NCBI GenBank assembly: GCA_028583605.1
Contig: CM053332.1
Location: 10,900,442-10,964,441 of the forward strand
DNA: 64,000 nucleotides
Direction of reading: 5' to 3'
Source: Dastarcus helophoroides
Taxonomy: Eukaryota; Arthropoda; Insecta; Coleoptera; Bothrideridae
Position 1 is the stretch's first letter. Each line of letters opens with the position of its first letter. Of the stretch, positions 21,340-33,300 are shown piece after piece. A program made the position numbers and the translations under genes. A model generated the notes under the pieces. It was not told where the DNA came from and made no database searches. It saw only the letters and a program-made list of their open reading frames with translations.

Positions 21340-24300
21340 CTGAAAAATTTCGTTTAAAAACAAAATACAGAATAAAATTTATCTAATAACAAAATAGTTT
21401 TCAACAATAATTTAAGATGAATGAATTTTTTTCAGAGTTACATTTAAGCATGGGCATAATACTATTCCATTATATACCATAGTAGAATTGTAATGGTGTT
21501 GAATAATGAGTGATTTCCGAGGATAGTTGAAAAAAGTAGTTATTATGGCACTTGAGTATTTCTATATGTACTCAGAACCAGGATCAGATTTAGACTTGAT
21601 GAGGCCCTAAGCTATTTGAGATATAGGGCCAGTATTGCGAGCAAAAAAGAAGATTCATAGAAACAATTTTATCGACGACTAAAAAAAAGGTCTTCAACTC
21701 TATTTGGGGCCCCCCGAGATGGTGGAGGCCCTAAGCTATAGTTTGTATAGATTTTATGTAAATCTAGCACTGCTTAGAATTCTGAGAAATTATATGTTTG
21801 AAGATTTAGGAGATTCGGTCGCTTTTCATAAAAAAACCAAACTGCCGATCAAATAATTCCGACAGTTCGAGCACTGAGTTTTAATTTTGAATATGTGAGA
21901 TTTTGATTCCTGCTTTACTTATACTGATTAATTATTTTCATTCAATTTTTACGTCGTTATTTTTTTTAAATTCTCGTTTTATTCCCGTGAAACCAGTTGT
22001 ATCAAAGCAATTGTCTAATTAAATACGAGGCTTGTTCAAAAAGTAAGGTAAAAAAATATTCATTTATTCATCAACATTTATACTGTCCCCTTCAAAGTAA
22101 TCCCTCTCAGATACAATGCACTTGTGCCAACGCTTTGTCCAATCTTCAAAGTACTTCTCATAAGCACTTTTTGGTATAGCCTTGAGCTCCTCTAGCGATG
22201 TAGATTTTATTTCACCAGTCGTTACAAATCTTTTGGAAACAGGAAAAAGTCGCCGGGGGCCAAATCCAGTGAATATGGTGGCTGATTGTCGTGTTGTTTT
22301 TGGCCAAAAAAAACCTCTCACACGCAACGATGAATGAGGAAGGTGCATTATCGTGATGCAAAAGCCATGAATTATTTTTTCACAATTCCGGACGTTTTTT
22401 TTGCATTGCTTCTCGCAAACGGCGCATAACTTCAAGGTAGTACTCTTTATTAACCCCACGACCTTGAAGTAAAAACTTTTGAGGTACTACACCTTGCTAG
22501 TCGAAAAAAACAATGAGCAGAACTTTGACATTTGATCGGACTTTTTTCGGTCTTGGCTCTTTTGTGTGCTTCTATTGGTTTCAACGTCATAACCCATGAC
22601 CCATGATTCGTCACCAGTTATGACTTTTAAGCAAATCAGGATCACCACTGATGTCACTCAAGAGCTCCTGAGCGATGTTCATGCGACGGTTCTTCTGATC
22701 AAAATTCAAAAGTTTTGGAACAAACTTCGCTGACACACGTCTCATGCCCAAAAGATCCGAAAAAATTGCATGACACGAGCCGACTGATATGCCAACATCC
22801 TCAGCAACTTCACTTATGTAATTCGAATATTTTCAAAAACAATTTTCTTCACAGCTTTGACGGTATCTTCTGTGCTAGGACGTCCAGAGCGACGTTCGTC
22901 GTCGGCTTCTTCTCGATCATCTTGGAAGAGTTTGTACCACTTGTAAACATTTTTTTTTACTCAGAGCAGACTCACCGTTCGCCACTGTCAACATTTCAAG
23001 TGTTTTAAAGCACTTGATTCCATTTTTTATACAAAATTTGATACAAATATTTTGCTCCATTTTTTTTATAATAATAGAAAATCGCCGAGCACAACAAAAT
23101 ACGTCTAACCTTTTTATCTGTTAAAAACAAACTAACTTGTAAGTATGCCTAGGGATGCAAACGATAGTTCGATGTTTTAAAAACATCGATGTATCGTTTG
23201 TAAACATCGAAGTTTCAACATCGATGGTAAAGCCCAAAAAATATCAATACATCGTTCAGTTTATAAACAATGTTTGAAAAATCGATGTAAATCACCACGA
23301 CAGAATTAGTGCCGTCTGTTGCATAGAATTGATGGGACAAACAAACGCACAATTTTGTGACTAGTCGCCCGATGGAAGCAGTCTATATTTAACAAACTAA
23401 TGGCTGAATTTGCATGCCGCAGGTATACAATAAAATTATTTCAAAATTCATAGTTTAGATATTTTAATTTCACATTATATAAAAAAGTCCAAATTTTGAA
23501 AGAAAAATTAAAATTGTAAAAAAAGTTTTTCGAGTATAAACTTCGAAGGCTCAAAAACATTAACCGCATTTGTTAAAATTTCGATTTTAAATTCACAATT
23601 ACTTATTATTTATTTAATAATTGTTATATTAAATTTTCGGTCAAAAAGGAAAAAAACAGTTTTTATCAAAATTTTTACTTTCAACTTAAAATTTTCAATT
23701 TCTTTAAGAAAAACTTGTATTAGGTAATTTCACACAAATTTTTAATGAAGTGTAATTTTTGAGTCAAAAGTGAAAGTTTTCAAATGAAAACAAAAACAGA
23801 ATTCACAAAATTTCGAACCAAATTTCCAAATTAGGTGTATTTGAGTTGTTAATTATTCAGTAAAATATTTTAATACCTACTCCACTAGAAATTAGAAATT
23901 TTTATCAAAATTAAGCTTGAAAATATGTTTAATTCCAAATTTTCTTAGAAATCTCTAATCTATCCTAAAATTTTGTTTTAAATCAAATTTCATTTTTATA
24001 AACTTTAGTTTTTTCCCGAAATTTGAGTTTTTTTCTAAATCCGAAGTTTAATCTTGAATTTTCATCGAAAATTAGATTTTTTATAATAATTCGAGATAAA
24101 AGTGGAAATTTTCAAATTCTTGAGCTTAACTTTTAAATGTTGAAATTTTTCTCCAATATACGTCTGTGATTTTAAAATGCTTATTTTGTTTGAAAATTTC
24201 AATCTTCAAACGCAAACTTTTTTACAAAATTCGAATTTTTCAAAATATCTACTTTTTTGGAAATCTTGATTTTTCTCTTGAAACTCTTAACTTTTTATGA

Positions 24301-27300
24301 AAATGTTGATATTGTTCAAAATTTTGACTATTAAAAATGTTGATATTTTCCCAATATTTATCTGTTTTTCAAAATTTCAATTTCAAATTTTGTTTTTTAA
24401 AAAGTTTTGAATTCTCTTTTTTGACTTTTTTAAAAATCATTAGAACTACTCAAATTTTCACAATTCGATATTTTCTCAAAACTTCGTTTTTTTAAATTCC
24501 GACTTTATTCAAGTTTGACATTGTTACAAAGTTTAGTCTGAAATTTTAAAAAAAAATCGAGCATTTTTCAAAATTGCGAACTTTTTTTAAAAATCTTGAA
24601 TTTTTTTTCAAAAGTTAATTTTTTTATGAAAATTTCAAGATTTGGCTTAATTTTTTTAAAATTTTAATTTCTTTTTCCTTTTCAAAAATTTGAAAATTTT
24701 GGTAATTTTTTAAATTGTTGATTATTTTTTGAAAATTTAATGTTATATCAAAATTTCTTTTAAAATTCAGATTTTTTTTTCGAATCACAAAATCTTTTTA
24801 AAATTTCAATTACTTTTGAAATCTCTGGCTATTCCTCAAAATTTCGAATTTTTTTGGAAAGTCCCGATTTTCAGAATTACATTTTTTAATAAAAAGAATT
24901 CAATTTTTCCTGAATATTTCAGCATCTTTTGAAATATTTCATTTTTTTTTAAATTGTCATTATTTCAGTTTTCGACATTATTTCCAAAATTTTCTCCTTT
25001 TTGAACTGTTTACTATTTTCCAAAATTTCGACCTTTTTTTGAAAGTCTTTACTTTGTTCAAAATTATATTTATTTTCGAATGAAATTGGTACGATTTCAA
25101 AAATTTCATCTTTGTTTAAAAAAATTGATTTTTCCAAATCTTTTTGAAAAGTTTGTCTTGAAATTTTTTACCGTTTTTCCAAATTGCAACTCTTTTTAAA
25201 ACATCGAATTTTTCAGAATTCCACATTTTTGGAAATCTTTTTATTGAAAATTTTTACTTTTTATGAAAATGGTGATATTTTTCTAAATTTTGGTAAAATT
25301 TCGACTTTATTAAAAATTTGAAATGTTTAATTTTCTAAATATGATATTTTCTCGAAACTTCGCTTTTTTGAAAATTTCGACTTTAATAAACTTTGGCACT
25401 TTTACCAAATTTTGCCAGACTTTTTTGAATAAAATTTTATCAAAATTCCGACTCTTTTTAAAAAATTTTTTGAAAATTTTAATTTTTTATGAAAATTTCA
25501 ACATATTTCAAAATTTATAAAATTGTCTCAAGAACTTTTTCTTCAAATTCGAAGTTCAATCTTGAACTTTTATCAAAAATTCGAGTATGCTTTATAAATA
25601 TTTGAGATTAAAGTGAAAATTTTTTAAGTTTTGAATTGACCTCTTCAATATTAAATTTTTTCTCCAAAGTTGCCCTGTAACCTTGAAATGTCTACTTTTT
25701 AAAAATGTTAATCTTTAAACCTATTCTTTGATTCAAAAAACGTAAATATTTAGTATTAAGTCAAAATTTGGAGAAAAAAGTATAGGTTTAAATTCGGAAG
25801 GAAAATAATTGTCATTTCATAACAAATAATTAAAGAAATTAGGTTTAGAAAGGCCATTAATTAAAAAAAAGTGCTTTAGAATTTTCGAGTTTAAAGACGA
25901 AATTTCGAGTTTTTATCGAAATTTCTCAATATTTCGAGTTTTTTCTCAAAATTTCGACTTTAATCTCGAAATAATAACTTTTCTCTCGAAATTCTGAGAT
26001 TAACACAAAAATTTCAACTTTTTCTCGAAATTTAAAGAAAAAAGTCAAAGTTTCGAATTTTTTTGACTTTCATCTTGGGATTTCTAGAAAAATTCAGATT
26101 TTCAGGATTAAAGGCGAAATGTCGAAAAAAAAGTTAAATGTTCGAGAAAAAAGTCGAAATTTCGAGAATAAAGGCAAAATTTCCATGTTAATCTCGAAAT
26201 TTCGAGAAAAAAGTCGAAATTTTAATGTTAAACTCGAAATATTTCAAACAAATTCTTTTTAAATTGATGTCTTTTCTACACCTTCGTAAGTTTGACTTGC
26301 CTGAAACCCGCAATTAAATATTAAAAAAAAATCGAAAAAGCATGGATGTATCGTTACCAAAAACTGATGTTTGAGACATCGATGTTTCACTAAAAAAAAT
26401 ATCGATGTTCAAACGTCGAAGGTTTTTGGAACGATGTTGCATCCCTAAATATTGTAACGCAATGTAAATAGATGAAATAGGATTTAGAATAGAATTGTAG
26501 AATTTAGTAAATAAAAAAAGTTTCTAGAAGGTTCTGATAAGGGGAAAGCGGCCGCGATAACGAAACAAACGGCAGATAAGCGTTCCAGAAATTTCGGCAT
26601 TCGATAAGCCTTATCTGCCGAAAATTCTGGAAGACGCGGGCCGAAACTATAAAAAGGCGGTCAGTTTTCCCTCGAGTCAGTCAGTTAGAATCAGTGCAAT
26701 TAGTAAGTTAGTAGAAGTGAGTTAATTGTAAATTGTGGTGATTCAAGTTGAGTTCAGTAATAAAGTGGGAATAAATCCATCACGTGTATCAATTCGAACC
26801 GATAAAGCACGTAACATTTGGTGTCAGAAGTGGGATTATTCGTGGATTGTGCTTTATTACTCGAAAAAAAATTCGTGCCAGGTGCCGTAGTTGACTTTAT
26901 CTCGGACCTTTTAAACTGTTAAATAGTTATACGAGGCGCGTCAAATAAATTCGTGAACATTCAAATACGCTTTATGGATACGAGATTAAAATCGGCCAAA
27001 ATGGAACAACAAATGCAAGCGTTATTAGCAATGTTTAAAGAACAAGCAGAGGAAAGACGACAAGAAAAAGAACAAGAGGAAGAACGAAGACGACAAGACG
27101 AAGAACGAAGACGACAAGAAAAAGAACAGGAGGAAGAACGAAGACGACAAGACGAAGAACGAAGACGACAAGAAAAAGAACAGGAGGAAGAACGAAGACG
27201 ACAAGAAAAAGAACAAGAGGAAGAACGAAGACGACAAGACGAAGAACGAAGACGACAAGAAAAAGAACAGGAGGAAGAACGAAGACGACAAGAAAAAGAA

Positions 27301-30300
27301 CAGGAGGAAGAACGAAGACGACAAGAGAAGGAAGAAGAAGATCAGAAAAGGAATGCAGAAAAACAAGAATTGCATAATCTATTAGCTAATATCACCGAAA
27401 AAATGGGAGTGGACGTTACAAAAATGAAAGAAGAAGTGAAAGAACAAATTACTGGAATAAGAGAAGAAATGCAAGAAGAGATTGGCGAAGTTAGGGAAGA
27501 AATTGGAGAAGTAAAAGAAAAATTCAACAGCAAGCTTCTTGATTTGGAAAATACAACACAAAAAAAGATCAGCAACATCGAAAAAAACATGAAAAAGTTG
27601 CTAAGTGGACAAAGCACACAACATGAATCCGAAAGTGTACCTGCTATTTCTTCTCAAAAGATAAAACCTCCGACCTATGATGGAAAAACATCCTTCCACA
27701 CCTACAGGAAACAGTTCGAAGCTGCTGCTAAGGCCAATCAGTGGACGGAGGAAGCAAAGGCAACCTCATTAGTGGTATCCCTGCGCGGAGATGCTCTGGA
27801 ATTACTCCGAACTCTATCTGATCACGAACAATCCAACTACGAAGATCAAGTTAGGGCTTTAGAGCTGAGATTCGGAGACCACCATTTGCAACAAGCTTTC
27901 CAGTCACAGCTGCTAGTGAGAAGGCAGAAAAGTTGCGAAACCCTGCAAGAATTCGAGGCTGACGTGAGAAGACTGGCGTATATTTCCTATCCAACAGCAC
28001 CAATCGACTTTCTGGAACTTCACGGAGTTAGAATATTCATAGAAGGAATAAGGGACCCGGAAGTCCAGAGAGTGATACGCTTGTCAAACGTCCGAACATC
28101 GAGGGAGGCACTGATTAGAGCTTTGGAGGTTGAAGCTGCTTACAAGGTTTCAGAGCCAGGGGCGTCACGGAGAATTAGGAAGGCCGACATCGAAGAGGCC
28201 GCGAATGACTCTGATCTCGCGAACATTATAAGCGCTAACACGAAGGAAATGAAGGGAATGAACGCGAACATAAGCGCTAACATGCAAGAAATGAAGGCGA
28301 GCATCAAAGAACTGGTAGGAACTCTTAAAGGCAGATCCAACAGAAGCACCTGTTACAACTGTGGCAAACCGGGGCACTTCAAGAAGGACTGCAGGTCGGC
28401 CCCAAGAAGTCGACAAGCCCCACAGCAGGAAAACTAAAATCAGCCAGTGGGAAGGGGCACTCACTGGCTGGTGTCGAGCAACGAGCCCCCAAAACTCTTT
28501 CCATCAAACAGATAAAGAGGACCATGGAAAGTTTGGTAGTGCCAGCCAGCGTAGATGGAAGGAATGTACAGGCAACAGTGGACACAGGCGCCATGGTTAC
28601 TTTGGCACGAAGGAACATCCTACCGTCGCAACCGAAGGTACTGTCGCAAAGAATGGTCCTCAGAAAGGTTACGGGAGATACTGCGCCAATTATAGGAGAG
28701 GCAGACGTCATGATTGGTCTGGGAAAACTAAGGATTTCGCATCGGGTGTTGGTGGCAGATATCGAAGACGAACTGATTCTGGGGATGGACGTAATCAGGC
28801 AACATGGTTTTACTTTCGACCCAGCGCAGAACATTTTAAAGATTGGAAATGAAGAGCTTGTCCTGACTACACCAAAGGACACTCCAAAGGAGGTAAGACT
28901 GTTTGCCTGCGAAACAGCTGTAGTGCAGGGAAGCAGCGAGAAGACGGTTATGGCTGTGATGGAAGGAGATTTGGGCTGCTGCGTTGGATTAGTGGAACCG
29001 ACTTATGACAATTCCAAGAATTTGCTAGTGGCGAGATCCGTAGTTAAAGCATCTCAGAAGGTACCTGTGAGAGTTGCCAACGTGTTTCCAACAGCACGCT
29101 CAATCAAAAAGGGTAGTACTCTGGCAGTCTGTACCCCGGTAACCTCAATAAGCTCCTTGGGAGACAGTTGTGCGCCAGTTCAGAAAACGAAGGTTGGGCA
29201 AGTCAAGTTGGAAGTGGACTTGAAACACTTGTCCAAGGAAGAAGTAGTTCTGGCTAGGTCATTTCTAAAGAAAAACCACGGCGTTTTTACCGATGGAGAC
29301 CGAAATCTAGGAAGGACCGACGTAGTTCGACACAAAATCAACACCGGCGATGCAACACTTATTCGTCAACCCCCTAGAAGATTACCGGTGGCCAAGCAAG
29401 AGGAAGTCGCGGGACTGGTTAAGAAGATGATGAAGGATGGAGTCATCGAGGAGTCCAATAGTCCATGGTCTTCCCCGGTAGTCTTGGTTACAAAGAAGGA
29501 CGGGTCAACAAGATTCTGTGTCGACTACCGGAAATTAAACGACGTCACTAAAAAGGACAGCTACCCCTTGCCAAGAATTGATGACACCCTAACGACCTTG
29601 TCTGGGTCCACCTGGTTTTCAACTTTGGACTTGAAAAGTGGATATTGGCAAGTGAGCATAGACCCCGACGACAAAGAAAAGACGGCCTTTTCATCTGGGA
29701 GTGGATTATATCAGTTCACGGTTATGCCTTTTGGGCTATGCAACGCACCGGCTACTTTCGAACGTCTAATGGAACTGGTACTTCGAGGACTCACTTGGAA
29801 AACTTGCTTGGTTTACCTAGATGACGTCATGGTGATGGGCAAGAGCTTTAAAGAACATTTGGAAAATCTTCAAGAAGTTTTCGACAGATTAAAGCAAGCC
29901 AACTTAAAGCTGAATCCAAAGAAGTGCTCTTTGTTCCAAAGGAAAGTAGAATTTTTGGGCCACACTGTATCAGCCGCAGGAGTTGAAACTAATATCAGCA
30001 AGACTCAAGCAATTCGTGACTGGCCAAGACCCAAAGACAAACATGAACTGAGGAGTTTCTTGGGGCTATGTACCTATTATAGAAGATTTGTGAAAGGTTT
30101 CGCCAACATCGCTGCGCCGTTGCATCAACTAACGGAAGGAAGAAGGCCGTACGTCTGGACTCCCGACTGTGATACCGCTTTCCGAAAACTGAAGTCCGCC
30201 TTGTGCACAAGTCCTATCTTGGCTTATCCTCAGCAGATTGGGAAATTTGTGTTAGACACAGATGCCAGCAACGTCGGCATTGGAGCTGTGCTGTCCCAAG

Positions 30301-33300
30301 TTCAAGGCGGTGAAGAAAGAGTAATCGAGTATTACAGCAAGATCCTGACGAAGCCGGAGAGAAACTACTGCACCACCAGGAAGGAACTTCTTGGGATAGT
30401 GAAGGCCGTGGAACACTTTCACAAGTATTTGTATGGGCAAGAATTCCTTATCAGGACAGATCATTCGGCACTTTCTTGGTTACTCCGAATGAAGAACGCG
30501 GAGGGACAGACGGCTAGATGGTTAGAAAGGCTTCAGCAGTATCACTTCAAGGTGCATCATGGACCGGGACGACAGCATAACAACGCTGATGCTTTGTCCA
30601 GAAGACTTTGTGGTGATTGCAAACACTGCAAACGAGTTGAGGACCATGAGGACATGGTGGATATAAGGGTCACTTCTGTCCAGCCAGAAGACGAATGGAC
30701 TGTTGAAGGTCTTCGGAAGCTACAGAGGAGCGACGCTGATATCGGACCCATATTGGAATGGAAAGAAGCTGGAGACAGACCGGAATGGCAAGAGGTTTCC
30801 GACATAAGTCCAGCTCTTAAGAATTTGTGGGCTCAATGGAAATCCCTCCAGGTCGAGGACGGGGTACTGAAGAGAGCATGGGAAAGCGCGGATGGAAAGC
30901 GTGTCAACTTGCAGTTGGTAGTGCCTCAGGAGAAGATTCCACAGGTCTTGTGGGAGGTGCACAATGGGACCTCTGGTGGACACCTAGGGATGAACAAGAC
31001 CCTGGAGAAGGTTCGAAAACGGTTCTATTGGGTCAACTGCAGGGAGGACGTCGAGCGGTGGTGTCGGAAATGTGTCACCTGTGCTGCATCCAAGGGTCCC
31101 CGTACGAGAACCAAAGGGGCCCTGAAGCAATATAATGTGGGAGCTCCATTTGAAAGAATTGCAATCGATGTGGCAGGACCATTCCCAGTTTCAGACGATG
31201 GAAACAAGTACATCCTGGTGGCCATGGATTATTTCAGTAAATGGCCTGAAGCTTATGCCATCCCGAACCAGGAAGCCACCACAGTCGCAAGGGTTCTTGT
31301 GGACAACTTCATCTGTCGATTTGGTGTTCTCTTTGAACTACGTATGACGTGAATGCCAATCATGGTGGTTTCAGTGAGGGCGAGTTGGTATGGCTATACA
31401 ACCCTCAGCGAAAGAAAGGAGTTTCGCCAAAGTTTACGCCATCTTGGGAAGGGCCGTACAAAGTGCTGAAGAGGATCAACGACTTGGTATACAGGATCCA
31501 GCGTAGCTCCAGGAGTAAAATGAAAGTGGTACACCTTAACAGACTATGCAAATTTAGTGGTGAAGTGACTGATTGGAACTGATCGGGACGATCATTTCTA
31601 AGGGGGAGGCAATGTAACGCAATGTAAATAGATGAAATAGGATTTAGAATAGAATTGTAGAATTTAGTAAATAAAAAAAGTTTCTAGAAGGTTCTGATAA
31701 GGGGAAAGTGGCCGCGATAACGAAACAAACGGCAGATAAGCGTTCCAGAAATTTCGGCATTCGATAAGCCTTATCTGCCGAAAGTTCTGGAAGACGCGGG
31801 CCGAAACTATAAAAAGGCGGTCAGTTTTCCCTCGAGTCAGTCAGTTAGAATCAGTGCAATTAGTAAGTTAGTAGAAGTGAGTTAATTGTAAATTGTGGTG
31901 ATTCAAGTTGAGTTCAGTAATAAAGTGGGAATAAATCCATCACGTGTATCAATTCGAACCGATAACGCACGTAACAATATGCTATGTATTCGAAATTGTG
32001 ATCATATGTTCGGGACATGTGTTGTATCAACACAACAACAACAACAACAACAAAAAATTGATAATCGAATGTACGTTGGCCGCGAAATTTAAAAAGTCAC
32101 CTTACTTTTTGAAGATACCTCGTAGCTCGTGAAAATTTAGTTCCCTCACGTGACTTGCTGCTTGAAGACAATACCTCAGTTTGCAGTCGTGTCGGTTGCA
32201 CCTCTGTGCGGGCGTAGTCGTAAAGTGATAATCATCACAATCGATTTATTAAATCGTAAAACAATGCCAATTTTAATCATATTTGTATATCCCTACTGAT
32301 GCCTAGTAGTTATTTTTTATATCTAACCTTTCCGGAACTGCATGTATTGAATATTTATTATAAAAAAATTAGTTAATTGCACTGAAATGATTATTACGTA
32401 GATAATTTATTTCTGTTGAGTATGTGATCCATGATATAAATACTATTTTTTGTTTATTAACGTTGCTTGTAGCGTACTGCTTTACAAATTTTCTTGTCAA
32501 AATAACTACTGAAAAAATGTTTCATTAAATAATTACTTACAATGACTAATATTTAGTGAGATATAGCAGTAAATGAGAATTATTTCTGACAGTATACACA
32601 AAATTGTAGACGAAGAAATTTGGATTGATTTTCTGACGACGGGCAGAGAATAGCACTGCCCGAAACGTTAAAACTTTTAAATAATCTTGTTGTTATTTAG
32701 TTTTTACGTCGTTTAAATGTTAAGTGTTTTTTCAGTATTAGGTCACAAACAGCGATTAACAAACCAAGATCCAGCACAATCGCTGCTTGGGGCAATCTAT
32801 AACACATTGCCAATCCTTAACTGAAGGTCTATGAACATTTAGAACTGCGAAAGGAGTAACTGGCAAAGAAAATTCCAATAAAACATGAATAGAAATAAAA
32901 GTAAATTATTACCAAGTGTACTGCCTCCCTTTTTATATCCCATACATTCCACATATACTTTGGGTTCTTTTGCCTTAATTTCGGATGTATATCTGTCTGC
33001 ATTTCTTGAGGACAAGTTATTATTACTTTCTTTTCAGGGGGTATCAATCTGGAAGTTAAACATTTACTTATAAGGTATAAAGTACGTTTATTTTGAGATT
33101 ATACTTGCATCTGGAGGGTCAATTTTAATTATGTATAGAAATGTGATTTGAAGTAAATGTTTTCCAAGATGTTAACGCTTTAAATGTATACAATGTGTCT
33201 CATCGACCACCTTTCAACCCGACCTCTTTCGACTTGACTGCAATTTTTACATGTTATTCCATCCTACTAAAAACATTTGTTTTATTTCTTTCCATCCAAC

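Larger units (their letters stand above)
26453..31976 (+). mobile_element. Ty3/gypsy LTR retrotransposon (young, integrase-deleted)
   Basis: A 5524-bp element with 364-bp LTRs, a 4-bp target duplication ATAT (26449-26452, 31977-31980), a primer binding site, gag, a pol frame (protease, RT, RNase H, part of integrase) and a polypurine tract. The LTRs differ at only three positions, so insertion was recent. The integrase core has been lost, so this copy should depend on integrase supplied elsewhere. There is no env frame. It sits in the right target duplication of hAT-like B1, within intron 8 of CFAP206, in antisense to the gene. Confidence 0.95.
22026..32122 (-). mobile_element. Mariner element M1 (split by hAT-like B1 and gypsy)
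   Basis: The left terminal repeat CGAGGCTTGTTCAAAAAGTA (22026 on) pairs with the right end, whose complement is CGAGGTATCTTCAAAAAGTA (ending 32122). TA flanks both sides (22024-22025, 32123-32124). Without the insertion at 23150-31980 the element is about 1.26 kb, the normal mariner length. It is coded on the minus strand and lies in CFAP206 intron 8. Confidence 0.85.

Noticed and set aside
27025..27617. Minus-strand serine/phenylalanine-rich frames opposite gag
   Set aside because: They are the antisense of the charged gag repeat and have no independent support.
28361..31347. Alternative frames over the gypsy pol region on both strands
   Set aside because: They overlap the recognised Gag and Pol domains in other frames and show no motif of their own.
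32033..32053. CAA triplet run as a CRISPR-like or coding repeat
   Set aside because: It is a simple microsatellite. No spaced direct repeats of CRISPR type occur anywhere in the window, as expected for an animal genome.
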